NCBI RefSeq assembly: GCF_007860105.1
Contig: NZ_SJPU01000002.1
Coordinates: 1,291,739 to 1,355,738 of the forward strand
DNA: 64,000 bases
Direction of reading: 5' to 3'
DNA from: Allorhodopirellula heiligendammensis
GTDB taxonomy: Bacteria; Planctomycetota; Planctomycetia; Pirellulales; Pirellulaceae
Numbering within the stretch: position 1 is the stretch's first letter; each line of letters opens with the position of its first letter. The notes beneath the pieces were generated by a model, which did not search any database, was not told the origin of the DNA, and was given only the letters and a program-made list of their open reading frames with translations. The translations under genes were made by a program, and so were the position numbers. Shown here piece after piece: positions 27,039 to 36,378 of the stretch.

Positions 27039-27543
27039 CGTAGCGAGTCTGCGTGAGACTCGGGGGGCGGCGATACGGGGGGAACTCTTCTGCCTGGATG
27101 GCTGATGTGAGCGGATCAACGCGACACTCCTTCTTCGCGTGAGGCATGGACATAATTCGGAAAGCTCTCGAATCGCCTCAAAATCCTTTCGAGTCGATAC
27201 GGAAACCTTCCGAGTGACTTGGCTGTACGATTTCGCGGCGACTGACGTCAAGTCGGCTTTGGCCGTTTTTTGTGCTGAATCCGTCCGCCGCGGCAGACAT
27301 CGGGTCGATGGAATCGGCAATCGATGTGAGCGGCGGGCGTCGCGTGCGAAAAACAGCATGCCGAACCTATTGCAAACAGGCTGGGCGATCGGCTGAGCTG
27401 AGGCGCGTCAGCGCGGGGGCTGGAGGTGCCGCCCGGTGCCTTTCGGCGCTCGGCTCACCAAGCAGCCGATTTCGCGTAGAATAGAGTCCCCACGAGAATT
27501 CTGGGCCGCCGCCGTGGCACATCGATGCAATTGATAATACCTG
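27039..27543. other. Divergent intergenic region, 505 bp, no supported gene
   Basis: This separates the secretin start from the divergent aspartoacylase-family gene and should contain both promoters. The open frame extending upstream from the secretin is Ser/Arg-rich and has no recognisable domain, so it was not accepted as coding. No strong hairpin or repeat stood out. Confidence 0.5.
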
Positions 27544-28602
27544 ATGAATGACTGGAAGACGCAATCTTGGTTTGGCCGCGATGTCGCGGCGGGCACGTAT
27601 CTGAACGCGGAACTTGAGATCACCGAGAGCTACAGCGGGCGAAACATCACGATTCCGATTCGCGTGTTGCGAGGAGACGCTCCGGGACCAACTCTGATGG
27701 TTACGGGGGCCCTGCATGGCGACGAGCTCAATGGTACCGGTGCGATCCGGTCGCTCATCAGCGATCCTGATTGGGGGCCTGATCGTGGCAACGTGATCAT
27801 GATACCAGTGCTCAATGTGCTCGGATTTGAGCGGCACTCGCGGTATCTGCCCGATCGCCGTGACCTGAACCGATGCTTCCCCGGCCATGCCGCAGGCAGC
27901 ATGGCGACCCGCATGGCGAGGGTGATTTTCGATGCCGTGGTGTCCCGCTGCGATTATGGCATTGATCTGCACACTGCTGCCGTGAGGCGCACGAATTACC
28001 CCAACGCTCGCGCCGACTTCGATAACCCCCAGTGCCTGCGATTGGCAACCGCCTTCGGAGCGGGCGTGATTCTCGATAATCGGGGCCCCAAGGGGTCGTT
28101 TCGACGTGAAGCCACCGCGGCGGGCTGCCCGACGATCGTGGTCGAAGGTGGGGAGGTCTGGAAGGTGGAGCCGTCGGTGCTCGAATGCATGGCTCGTGGC
28201 ATCGTCAATGTCCTCAAAGAACTCGATATGCTCGATGGTGAACCGGAAGTGCCCGACAATCAGGTCAAGCTGAAGACTACCAAATGGGTTCGCGCCGAAC
28301 GCGGTGGATTCATGGACATGCACGTCTCGCCAGGTTCGACGGTGGTGACGGGCCAGCCCCTAGCGACTAACAGTAGTCTGCTGCAGGAAGATCAAAACCG
28401 CTTGATCGCTCCTTTTGACGGGATCGTGATCGGCATGACAACACTGCCCGCGGTCCAGCCAGGCGAACCGGTGATCCACCTTGGTCGGCTCTCAAGCCCC
28501 AAGACCGCCCGGCGGGTACGTCGTCAATCCCAAGCCGACGAGATCCAACGCACCACTCAGCAACACCTGTCCACCAATATCCAAGTGACACCGCCGGGAT
28601 AG
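27544..28602 (+). CDS. Succinylglutamate desuccinylase/aspartoacylase family protein
   Basis: 352 residues. It is an M14-like zinc hydrolase: GALHGDELNG gives ligands His58 and Glu61, DRRDLNRCFPG holds the substrate-binding Asn-Arg, and GIDLHTAA gives ligand His143. The C-terminal part (about 270-330) is a small barrel-sandwich-like domain (VSPGSTVVTGQPLATN, LIAPFDGIVIGM). AstE proper usually works in arginine catabolism and is encoded with other ast genes, which are absent here, so the substrate is open. The gene is alone on the plus strand and convergent with the SHOCT gene. Confidence 0.88.
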   Translation: MNDWKTQSWFGRDVAAGTYLNAELEITESYSGRNITIPIRVLRGDAPGPTLMVTGALHGDELNGTGAIRSLISDPDWGPDRGNVIMIPVLNVLGFERHSRYLPDRRDLNRCFPGHAAGSMATRMARVIFDAVVSRCDYGIDLHTAAVRRTNYPNARADFDNPQCLRLATAFGAGVILDNRGPKGSFRREATAAGCPTIVVEGGEVWKVEPSVLECMARGIVNVLKELDMLDGEPEVPDNQVKLKTTKWVRAERGGFMDMHVSPGSTVVTGQPLATNSSLLQEDQNRLIAPFDGIVIGMTTLPAVQPGEPVIHLGRLSSPKTARRVRRQSQADEIQRTTQQHLSTNIQVTPPG

Positions 28603-28644
28603 CTGGTGCCTCGGTCTGTTCAGGCGGGCGTGGCAACGCGAGCC

Positions 28645-29118
28645 CTAGAAAAAGTGGATACTTCCTGGGTAGTCCCAGGGCTCGCCATCATTCGCTTTGA
28701 TCCCGCCCACGATCGGATAGATCAGCGATAACGCGGCGAGCACGATGAGTCCGATAAAACCGATCAAAATGATGGTCAGAAGGCCGGAGATTAAGTAGTA
28801 AATCATGGACGAAAGTAGCCAATTGGCCACGATCCGCCCGTGTACATCCAGTTCTGGAATCTCATCTTTCTTGAGTTGCCAGAACAGAATTGGAGCGGCG
28901 AAGCCCAGCAGTGGGATCATGTACCCGAGGTACTGAGAGAAGTGCAACAGCATCGCCATCTGGTTGGCCGACGCACTCGTCATCGCAAACGGACCTGGTG
29001 TCGCCGGTTCGGGCGAGCCGGCAAGGGCTTTCGCCTTGGCGGCTTCAAACTCCGCGTCCGTCAATGCACCTTGCTCACGAAGTTGGTTTAATCTTGTGAT
29101 CTCGTCGGCAACGGACAT
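28645..29118 (-). CDS. DUF4870 membrane protein with N-terminal SHOCT motif
   Basis: 157 residues from the ATG at 29118; a TTG four codons upstream is less likely. The first about 35 residues are a SHOCT motif (LNQLREQGALTDAEFEAAKA). Then come a Pro/Ala linker and four hydrophobic segments typical of DUF4870 (YLGYMIPLLGFAAPILFWQL, WLLSSMIYYLISGLLTIILI). The function of the family is unknown; SHOCT motifs are thought to mediate oligomer or membrane-protein contacts. It is monocistronic. Confidence 0.85.
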   Translation of the reverse strand: MSVADEITRLNQLREQGALTDAEFEAAKAKALAGSPEPATPGPFAMTSASANQMAMLLHFSQYLGYMIPLLGFAAPILFWQLKKDEIPELDVHGRIVANWLLSSMIYYLISGLLTIILIGFIGLIVLAALSLIYPIVGGIKANDGEPWDYPGSIHFF

Positions 29119-29271
29119 GATTTCTTTCAATGGGCTCGAGGGTCGCTTTTCCGAAATTGTATCACATTTTGTGACTGCGCCCCTTCTCTTGCGAATCGCC
29201 GCTCACCAGAATAGAACACCATTGACGCTGTATCGCGTCTCCCGCGTTCGATTGAATGAGTGCACCCCAAC

Positions 29272-31515
29272 ATGCGGCCAGTTCGTAGCGTTCTGAGTTT
29301 AGTTTGTTTGATTTCTCTGGTGGGCGTTCCCGCTCATCCTCTTGTCGCCGAGTCGGTCGACCCCCTGGACTGGCCGACCTGGAACGGTCCCCAACAAAAT
29401 CGCGTTTCGCTGGAAACAGGCTTGGTCGATCGTTTTGATCCCAAGGGCGGCGAGGGCAGCAACGTGCTCTTCAAGAGCGAGTTGGCCGCGGGTATCTCAA
29501 CCCCGATTGTCATGCACGGCCGCTTGTTCACGATCGTTCGCGACCAACCCGGCACGCGAATGGACGCCGAAAAGGTAATCTGCCTGGATGCCGAGACAGG
29601 CGAGCTGTTGTGGGAGAATGTGTATAACGTTTTCCTGTCGGACTTGCCTGCCGAACGCGTTGGCTGGTCGAACGTCTGCGGCGATCCCGAGACGGATCGT
29701 GTTTACGCACTCGGCGCATGCTGCCTACTCCAGTGCATCGATGCCCAGACAGGAAAGACCCTGTGGTCGCGGTCACTCAGTGAAGAGTTTGGGATGCTAA
29801 GCACGTATGGCGGCCGCACCAATACACCCGTGGTGTTTGAAGATTTAGTCATCATCAGTGGCGTCACGACGGGATGGGATGAGTCAGCCAAACCCGCACA
29901 TCGTTTCCTCGCGTTCAATAAACGAGATGGGCGTCTGGTGTGGATCACTAGCACCCGACCGCTGCCCGAAGACACCACCTATAGCACTCCCGTGATCCGG
30001 CAAATCGCTGGTAAAACGGTGATGGTGGCTGGTGCCGGCGATGGAAATATCTATGGGATGCAGCCACGTACCGGCAAGATTTTGTGGAGGGAAACGATCT
30101 CGCGGCGTGGCATCAACACGAGCGTTGCGATCGGCGAGGATGGCAAGGTCTACGCCACCCATGGCGAAGAGAACCCGACGGGGACGGCGATGGGCGCGAT
30201 CGTGTGTGTTGATGCTCCCTATGCCACGCTCGATTCGGCGTCGGCGGAGAAGTGGCGTACCGAAGAAATCACTGTCGGCAAGAGTTCGCCCCTATTGGTG
30301 GATAACCGTTTGTACGTGGTCGAAGACTCGTCAAGGATGCACGTGCTCGATGTCGACACGGGGGAAGCGGTCGGCAAACCTCTCAAACTTGGCACGGCCA
30401 TGCGGGGCAGTTTGTTGTATGCGGACGGGAAAATTTATGCCGCCACATCAACAGGGATCATTCATGTGTTGCGGCCCACTGACGAAGGTGTTGAGACCCT
30501 CTTTAAAATCCGCTTGCCCAAGGGGCATGACGTTGGCGGTTCGCCCATCGTTTCCCATGGCCGGATTTATCTACCGACCACCGGCGGGTTGTACTGCATC
30601 GGTGACTCGTCAGATGGTATGGAATCGCAGGCCGTTACCGCGACCGAGCCAGCGTCGACATCCCATGCATTATCGGGCGATGATCGCATCGCTAGACTGC
30701 AATTAATTCCGGCAGAGGCGATCGTGGCCCCGGGCAGCGACTTGGCACTGGAAGTTGCCAGCTATCTGGCTGACGGACGGCGCATCGATCCGCCCTCGAT
30801 GGAGCGAATTCGGTTTGATGTCAGCGGCGACGCCAGCGTGGACAAAAACGGGGTGCTGCGGGTGGCTGCGGACGCTGCTCCCCACAGTCAGGTCACCGTG
30901 ACAGCGAGCTTCGAGGAGGCCAGTGTGACGTCGCAGCTCCGCGTCATTCCCGCCTTGCCATGGTCATTTGATTTCGGTGCCGGCGACGTTCCAATCACTT
31001 GGATTGGTGCCCGGTATCGCCACGAAGCACGAGTGGTCGATGGGGATCCAGCCATTGTGAAAATCACGACGATTCCCAAGGGTACACGGAGTCAAACTTG
31101 GTTTGGACCGACGGATCTACACGACTATACAATCACTGCGGACGTGAAAGCACAGGAGGGCGAAGCGAAACTCCCCGATATCGGTCTGATCGCCCAACGC
31201 TACACACTCGACCTCATGGGGGAATCACAACAATTGCAAATCCGCACCTGGGCCGCCCAGCTTCGCATGGCCAAGAGCGTGCCTGTCGAGTGGAAAGCTG
31301 GTCAGTGGTACACGTTGAAGTTCCAAGCCACTGTCGAGAACGGTGTCGCGGTGCTGCGTGGCAAATTCTGGGAACGGCAACAGCCTGAGCCTCGTGATTG
31401 GAACATTACTGCGATTGACGAGGCAGCGAACGTGGAGGGCAGTCCCGGCATGTACGGCAACTCGACCAACGCCGAGATCTCGATTGACAACGTGAGTGTC
31501 AAAGCCAATCCATGA
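29272..31515 (+). CDS. Secreted PQQ-like beta-propeller protein
   Basis: 747 residues from ATG 29272, chosen over GTG 29260 because a signal peptide (SVLSLVCLISLVGVPAHPLV) follows it. About 35-450 form an outer-membrane BamB/PQQ-type propeller with repeated blades (CLDAETGELLWENVYN, CIDAQTGKTLWSRSL, MQPRTGKILWRETI, VLDVDTGEAVGKPL). The C-terminal part has an Ig-like segment and then a concanavalin-like fold (about 570-745; YTITADVKAQEGE, MYGNSTNAEISIDNV). No dehydrogenase catalytic residues are obvious, so it is probably a binding or scaffold protein. The last codons overlap the start of the MFS gene by 4 bp. Confidence 0.88.
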   Translation: MRPVRSVLSLVCLISLVGVPAHPLVAESVDPLDWPTWNGPQQNRVSLETGLVDRFDPKGGEGSNVLFKSELAAGISTPIVMHGRLFTIVRDQPGTRMDAEKVICLDAETGELLWENVYNVFLSDLPAERVGWSNVCGDPETDRVYALGACCLLQCIDAQTGKTLWSRSLSEEFGMLSTYGGRTNTPVVFEDLVIISGVTTGWDESAKPAHRFLAFNKRDGRLVWITSTRPLPEDTTYSTPVIRQIAGKTVMVAGAGDGNIYGMQPRTGKILWRETISRRGINTSVAIGEDGKVYATHGEENPTGTAMGAIVCVDAPYATLDSASAEKWRTEEITVGKSSPLLVDNRLYVVEDSSRMHVLDVDTGEAVGKPLKLGTAMRGSLLYADGKIYAATSTGIIHVLRPTDEGVETLFKIRLPKGHDVGGSPIVSHGRIYLPTTGGLYCIGDSSDGMESQAVTATEPASTSHALSGDDRIARLQLIPAEAIVAPGSDLALEVASYLADGRRIDPPSMERIRFDVSGDASVDKNGVLRVAADAAPHSQVTVTASFEEASVTSQLRVIPALPWSFDFGAGDVPITWIGARYRHEARVVDGDPAIVKITTIPKGTRSQTWFGPTDLHDYTITADVKAQEGEAKLPDIGLIAQRYTLDLMGESQQLQIRTWAAQLRMAKSVPVEWKAGQWYTLKFQATVENGVAVLRGKFWERQQPEPRDWNITAIDEAANVEGSPGMYGNSTNAEISIDNVSVKANP

Positions 31516-32873
31516 ATTCACCAACACCATCCAGCTACCAACCACCCACGGCGTGGGTGAAGTGGACCGTGTGCGCGATTGCCGCCATTGGGTTCGCGTT
31601 TGACATCTACGAACTGTTGATGCTGCCGCTGATTCTCCGTCCGGCACTCTCCGAACTGGTCGGCGCCGTTCCCGGCACACCCGAGTTTGAGTATTGGCGC
31701 GGCATTTTGTTCTTTGTGCCCGCGATGGTCGGTGGCGTGTTCGGATTGCTCGGCGGCTACCTCACGGACTTGTGGGGTCGGCGTCGCGTGCTGGTATTCA
31801 GCATTCTACTTTACGCATTCTCGGCAATGGCCAGTGGCTTTGTAACGTCCGTCGAGTGGTTGCTCTTTTTTCGCTGCACCACGTTCATCGGTGTGTGTGT
31901 GGAGTTTGTCGCCGCTGTCGCTTGGTTGGCAGAGCTGTTTCCCGATCCAAAGCAACGCGACGCCGTGCTGGGGTACACGCAGGCCTTTTCATCGATCGGT
32001 GGATTGCTGATCACGGGCGCGAACTATCTGTCGTTGCAGTATGCGGAGAGTTTTCCTGAAATCGCTGGCGGTCACGAAGCTTGGCGGTACACGGTCATCT
32101 CGGGCGTGATTCCTGCAATCCCGCTGATTTTGATCCGACCCTTCCTGCCGGAGTCGCCCATGTGGGCACATAAAAAGGCTCAGGGAACGTTGCAGCGACC
32201 GAGCATCGCAGAATTGTTCGCGCCGAAACTTCGTCGCACAACAGTGATTACCACACTGATGTTCGCGTGCAGTTATGGTGCAGCATTTGGTGCGCTCCAG
32301 CAGATGCCCTCGATCGTGCCGAATTTGCCGGAGGTGAAAGCAGCGACAGCGGACATGCCAGTCCCCCAGCGCAAACAGACTGAACAGAAGATCGCAGCGG
32401 AGGTCAACGGATATCAAGAAATGGGCGGCCTGATCGGTCGATTTTTACTGGCGTCGTTGGCGCTCGTGATCGTCAGCCGGCGGTGGCTGCTGCGGATCTT
32501 CCAGTGGCCGGGACTGATCGTTGTGCCGCTGGTGTTTTTCTATCCGGCCCGGGACAACCTCGAGCTGCTCAAGTGGGGGATTTTCTTGGCCGGGTTGCTG
32601 ACGGTGGCCCAGTTCAGTTTTTGGGGAAACTACCTGCCGCGAGTCTTTCCGCTGCACTTGCGGGGCACCGGTGAGAGTTTTGCCGCCAATATTGGCGGGC
32701 GGATGGTGGGGACCTCGTTCGCGGCGGTGACGGCCTATTTGACCACGTTATTGCCGTCGGGCAGCACTGCCGTGGCAGCCGCCATGGTGGCGTTGTTCGT
32801 CTATGCCGTCGGCAGCGTCCTGTCGTTCTGGTTACCTGAACCGCCCGTGGGGGGTGACCTCGACGAAGCATAG
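31512..32873 (+). CDS. MFS transporter (sugar/acid-proton symporter-like)
   Basis: 453 residues with about 12 hydrophobic segments. The MFS loop motif follows helix 2 (GGYLTDLWGRRRVLVFSI), and RFLPES-like residues follow helix 6 (LIRPFLPESPMWAHKK), as in sugar and aromatic-acid transporters. The central loop has an unusual charged segment (EVKAATADMPVPQRKQTEQK). It is coupled to the PQQ-propeller gene by ATGA overlap, so the two are probably one operon. Substrate unknown. Confidence 0.9.
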   Translation: MNSPTPSSYQPPTAWVKWTVCAIAAIGFAFDIYELLMLPLILRPALSELVGAVPGTPEFEYWRGILFFVPAMVGGVFGLLGGYLTDLWGRRRVLVFSILLYAFSAMASGFVTSVEWLLFFRCTTFIGVCVEFVAAVAWLAELFPDPKQRDAVLGYTQAFSSIGGLLITGANYLSLQYAESFPEIAGGHEAWRYTVISGVIPAIPLILIRPFLPESPMWAHKKAQGTLQRPSIAELFAPKLRRTTVITTLMFACSYGAAFGALQQMPSIVPNLPEVKAATADMPVPQRKQTEQKIAAEVNGYQEMGGLIGRFLLASLALVIVSRRWLLRIFQWPGLIVVPLVFFYPARDNLELLKWGIFLAGLLTVAQFSFWGNYLPRVFPLHLRGTGESFAANIGGRMVGTSFAAVTAYLTTLLPSGSTAVAAAMVALFVYAVGSVLSFWLPEPPVGGDLDEA

Positions 32874-32891
32874 GGCGGCATCGCAAATTTA

Positions 32892-32937
32892 CCCGGCCCG
32901 TTAGGCCGGGCTAGGCAAATCGATGGGCCTTTGGCCC
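32892..32937. repeat. Pair of GC-rich hairpins upstream of the transposase (REP-like)
   Basis: Hairpin 1: cccggcc (32892-32898), loop cgtta, ggccggg (32904-32910). Hairpin 2: gggcc (32925-32929), loop ttt, ggccc (32933-32937). They lie just after the MFS stop and about 190 bp before the RAYT-like transposase, so they could be REP-type elements or simply a terminator. There is no T-run. Confidence 0.55.
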
Positions 32938-33128
32938 GGAAAGCCTCGCGCAGAGGGAAAGCACAGCGTTTGGAGAGGGTGAAATCAGGCTGAACCGTAC
33001 TGCAGAGAGCAGAAAGGGAGCAGAAAGGGACAGGCTGTTTTTGCTTGACTGTTCCGCTCGGAACCGTAGGATAGAACTGGTCGCGGGGGTTTTGCGGCCC
33101 TGTTGTTCCTGCTATCGGAGTCGATGCC

Positions 33129-34205
33129 ATGCCTCGTCAAGCTCGTGGTGAAGTTCTTGATTCTTCTCAAGTGCAGGTGGTGCATTGCATCCAGAGATGC
33201 GTCCGTCGGGCGTTTCTCTGTGGAGACGATCCCCTGACTGGGAACTCGTACGAGCACCGACGTGCTTGGATTCGCGATCGTCTGGAGTTTTTGGCTTCGG
33301 TCTTCGCCATCGATTGCTTGACTTTTTCGGTGATGCATAACCACATTCACCTTGTCCTGCGCAGTCGGGCTGACGTTGTGGCAGCGTGGTCCGATGAGGA
33401 GGTGGCCCGGCGCTGGCTAAGGTTGTTCCCTCGGCGGCGAAATGAAGACGGTTCCCCCGCAGTGCCCAGCAAACCAGAGCTGGATATGATTCTCAACCAG
33501 CCAGAAGTACTCGCCGAAAGACGGCGACGGTTGTCGGACATCAGTTGGTGGATGCGGTGTACTGCCGAGAATATTGCTCGACGCAGCAATGCCGAGGACG
33601 AGGTTCGCGGCCACTTTTGGGAAGGGAGATATCACGCGCAAGTTTTGCTCGATGAAGCGAGTTTGCTGGTATGTGCGGCGTATGTGGACCTCAATCCGAT
33701 TCGTGCTGCATTGGCGGAAACACCGGAGACCAGCGACTACACCGGAGCGAAGGATCGGATCGACGATCTTAGCGAGCGAGAGGATCGCGGTCGGCCCAGC
33801 ACCCACGACTGGGAGCGGAGTCGTCGCCGACGGCGTAGCGGCTGGATGAGTCCGATCGAGATTGATGAACAGATCGATGAAGTCGGTCCCGCAGTTGAAT
33901 CGTCTGGACGCCGGGCCAGTAGCAAGGGCTTCCTGTCGGTGTCGATGGCACGGTATCTGGAACTGCTCGATTGGACGGGACGCCAGTTGCGCAGCGATAA
34001 GGTCGGCAGCATTCCAGAGCATTTACAACCGATCCTGCAGCGGATTGGTTTGGACACGCACGGTTGGTGCGATGTGGTGCGTAAGTTTGGGCGCATCTTC
34101 AAGCGTGCCGCGGGTACGCCCGAGAGTCTTGCCGGCGAAGCGCGCCGTCGCGGTCAGGGCTGGCTCTGTGCTCGAGAGAACCCGCTGGGCTTCTCGTCGG
34201 TCTGA
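33129..34205 (+). CDS. REP-associated (RAYT-like) HUH transposase
   Basis: 358 residues. The N-terminal about 190 residues match the Y1/REP-associated transposase domain: HCIQRCVRRAFLCGDD, then the HUH motif within HNHIHLVLR (His72 and His74), then a helix pair and LLVCAAYVDLNPIRAAL. The presumed nucleophile Tyr is likely in the later helix (near residue 188), by analogy. The C-terminal part is basic and specific to the planctomycete group. Such enzymes mobilise REP-type hairpins but are usually single-copy, domesticated genes. Nearby hairpins and the 26 bp tandem repeat fit this. The codon use looks like that of the neighbours, so recent transfer is not evident. Confidence 0.88.
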   Translation: MPRQARGEVLDSSQVQVVHCIQRCVRRAFLCGDDPLTGNSYEHRRAWIRDRLEFLASVFAIDCLTFSVMHNHIHLVLRSRADVVAAWSDEEVARRWLRLFPRRRNEDGSPAVPSKPELDMILNQPEVLAERRRRLSDISWWMRCTAENIARRSNAEDEVRGHFWEGRYHAQVLLDEASLLVCAAYVDLNPIRAALAETPETSDYTGAKDRIDDLSEREDRGRPSTHDWERSRRRRRSGWMSPIEIDEQIDEVGPAVESSGRRASSKGFLSVSMARYLELLDWTGRQLRSDKVGSIPEHLQPILQRIGLDTHGWCDVVRKFGRIFKRAAGTPESLAGEARRRGQGWLCARENPLGFSSV

Positions 34206-34369
34206 CGGCAAAGCAACCAACTGCTTTCGAGGTTGTCTTGCGATGTCTGCTGCGCGGCCCGCCCCTACGCAGCGATCCTTGCTCAAGTCACGGCCGCCAA
34301 TGAGCCGATTTTACCGTTGGTGGTTGCAGTTTTTCAGTCTGATTGCTGTCGCCTCCGCGCAGACGCGAT

Positions 34370-34421
34370 CTAAAAACTGGGTGGCCCTAACTGCTCTAAA
34401 AACTGGGTGGCCCTAACTGCT
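34370..34421. repeat. Perfect 26 bp tandem duplication
   Basis: The 26 bp unit occupies 34370-34395 and 34396-34421 with no mismatch; its core is aaaaactgggtggccctaac. It lies 165 bp after the transposase stop and 44 bp before the stop of the convergent cytochrome gene. It could be a duplicated target or REP-related sequence. Confidence 0.8.
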
Positions 34422-34464
34422 TACCACCGCGAGTATTGCGGTTCACCGATTCAATACATCGGCC

Positions 34465-35895
34465 CTACAAGCAGCGCAGAAACGCCACGAGTGATGTCTT
34501 TTCATCGTCGGTCAACTTTAGTTGTGTGACCACGTTGAAGAATTCGACGGTGTCTTCGAGAGTCAGCAGTCGTCCATCATGGTGGTACGGTGGCGAATCC
34601 TTGATTCCACGCAGTGTGAATGTTTTGATCGGTCCGTCGGCAATATTGTACTGGCCACCGATCATTTCCGGTTCGTAGAATCGTTCCAGGTGCAGGTCAT
34701 GCATCTTGTTGTCGAGATAGAATGGGGGTTCGTGGCATTCGACGCAGCGGCCTTTGCCAAAGAACACCTGCTGACCTTTGAGTTCTAACTCGGTTGCTTT
34801 TTCAGGGATCAGCTTGCCGAATTCATCTAACTTCGGGGCTGGCGGGAAATCAAGCATGTTTTGCATCTGAGCCATCATCGCAACCGCTTCAGAGCGTTTA
34901 GGCAAGTGCAGACCTTTCTTGGCCGCGATAACATGATCGCCATCGAAGTAGGCTGTTCGCTGCTCAAATTCTGTGAAATCTTCGACGCTGCGCAGCGAAC
35001 GCTTGGACCCGTGAATCTGCTGGTTGAACAAGCCGCGCAGGCTGACCGTGTCGAGACGGAATCGAGCCGCTTGCGGTCGGGTGTCCGGGTTGAGATGGAA
35101 GGCAGCATTGGTATGGCCGTTGGTATGGCAATCCAAGCAGGAGACACCGAGGCTCGGTTCCTCCACTTTGCGATCTTCGGTCTGGTTGAATTGCTGTTGA
35201 GGAAAGGGGGTCAGCAGTAACCGCATTCCTTCCATTTGCACAGGCGTGAGGCAGCCTTTGAGAAGAGAATAGTAATTCTTGATTGTCAGGACCTTCCCCT
35301 GCGAAACATCGCCCAGATCAGGGCGGGTGGTGAGGAAGACAGGGGGTGGAAACTCGGGGGTCAAATGCGTGGGTAGATCAAACTCGACGTCGAAGCGTTT
35401 GAGGTCTCGGCTCTCCGCCTCAGCGATTGCATCGACTTGATCCTGTGGGAAAACCTGGCCGCCCGTTCCGTGTTTGGTATGCGGCAGCGGTCGGAAGCCC
35501 ATGGGAAAGAGATCATTCTGCTTGATCTGATCTGGTTTCATGTCCGCCAATTCGTTCCATGAAAGACCATCGGGGAGTTTCACTCGGACGCCCTGCTGCA
35601 CCGGCTTTCGCCCAGCCGACATCATGGCGTCCGACGGGTTATCGGCTAGCTCGTAGCGCTGCTTCAGCAACTGGCCCTGCTTGTCCATGACATCGGCTTT
35701 CTGTTGCTTGTCGGCTTCGAAAGTCGCCTGGAAGTCCTCCTCTATGACGACCGGCATGTAGGTCTGATCGGGCAGATCGACCGGTTTCGACTGCCCCGAC
35801 CCAGGCGACTGCGCCTCAGCGGTGAAACAGATTCCGGACATTACGGATAGGCAGGCGTATCGGCTCACGGTGCCGAGTTTGAGAAGTCGCATCAT
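34465..35895 (-). CDS. Dihaem cytochrome c (MauG/CcpA-like peroxidase family)
   Basis: 476 residues. A signal peptide lies within residues 1-30 (LSVMSGICFTAEAQS). Two c-type haem sites are present: CLDCH at 253-257 and CVECH at 384-388. Between them is HGSKRSLRSVEDFTEFEQRT; the C-terminal segment has FTLRGIKDSPPYHHDGRL and the ending VEFFNVVTQLKLTDDEKTSL, typical of the second domain of the dihaem peroxidase/MauG group. It would act in the periplasm. The N-terminal about 200 residues are lineage-specific. Whether it is a peroxidase or an electron carrier cannot be decided. It is monocistronic. Confidence 0.88.
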   Translation of the reverse strand: MMRLLKLGTVSRYACLSVMSGICFTAEAQSPGSGQSKPVDLPDQTYMPVVIEEDFQATFEADKQQKADVMDKQGQLLKQRYELADNPSDAMMSAGRKPVQQGVRVKLPDGLSWNELADMKPDQIKQNDLFPMGFRPLPHTKHGTGGQVFPQDQVDAIAEAESRDLKRFDVEFDLPTHLTPEFPPPVFLTTRPDLGDVSQGKVLTIKNYYSLLKGCLTPVQMEGMRLLLTPFPQQQFNQTEDRKVEEPSLGVSCLDCHTNGHTNAAFHLNPDTRPQAARFRLDTVSLRGLFNQQIHGSKRSLRSVEDFTEFEQRTAYFDGDHVIAAKKGLHLPKRSEAVAMMAQMQNMLDFPPAPKLDEFGKLIPEKATELELKGQQVFFGKGRCVECHEPPFYLDNKMHDLHLERFYEPEMIGGQYNIADGPIKTFTLRGIKDSPPYHHDGRLLTLEDTVEFFNVVTQLKLTDDEKTSLVAFLRCL

Positions 35896-36378
35896 CGTGG
35901 TTCCCTTTCATACTGGATCGGATCACCGTTGGCGGGTACAGACACTTCCTCGGTGCAAATAGAGTGCCACGTGATGTCCTTCGGCGTTGATCAAGGCGGA
36001 AGGAGGGTCAGAAAACAATTCTCTCTGACAGATCTAAAGATGGCGTTTCGGGATTCAAGTCACCATTCCTCTTGCGCTCGGCATCGTCCATGTGTGCCTT
36101 GTATTTCTTCAAGTAATTCAACGCCGGGCCTAATTCCTTCTTGGTTCCCTTGAGTCCACCTCGCCGCTCAAGGTTTTCGGCTCGCTGCTACCAGATCGAC
36201 TGCACCCCTATTCTGTCACGAGATAGTCCTTGTGCAGACCCAACTGCGTCCTGCTGGATCGGGATTGGATCATTGACGATGCGATTTGTTACAGCAAAGA
36301 ATTCATGTTGGCGGTAGTGGATCTTGCGAACGATCCTGCAGCCAGGAGGATCTTTCGCAAGATCCACTACCCTCAAAC
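35896..36378. other. Intergenic stretch, 483 bp, ending in a long hairpin
   Basis: This lies upstream of the cytochrome gene and downstream of ymdB. Short open frames on both strands have no family and are built from the hairpin sequence. The only clear structure is the inverted repeat at 36314-36370. Confidence 0.55.
36314..36370. repeat. 57 bp near-perfect hairpin 8 bp after ymdB
   Basis: gtagtggatcttgcgaa (36314-36330) pairs perfectly with ttcgcaagatccactac (36354-36370); an inner gatcct/aggatc stem continues after one mismatch, with a 9 base loop. It lies 8 bp beyond the stop of ymdB, so it could end transcription from S1-ymdB. I believe related sequences occur elsewhere in planctomycete genomes and are often mis-annotated as small peptides; that is memory and not checked. 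Confidence 0.85.

Noticed and set aside
27039-27359. Extension of the secretin to 27359
   Set aside because: The signal peptide lies after 27038; the added part is Ser/Arg-rich with no features.
36188-36376. Small peptide over the hairpin near ymdB
   Set aside because: The sequence is made of the inverted repeat; a false gene is the more likely reading.
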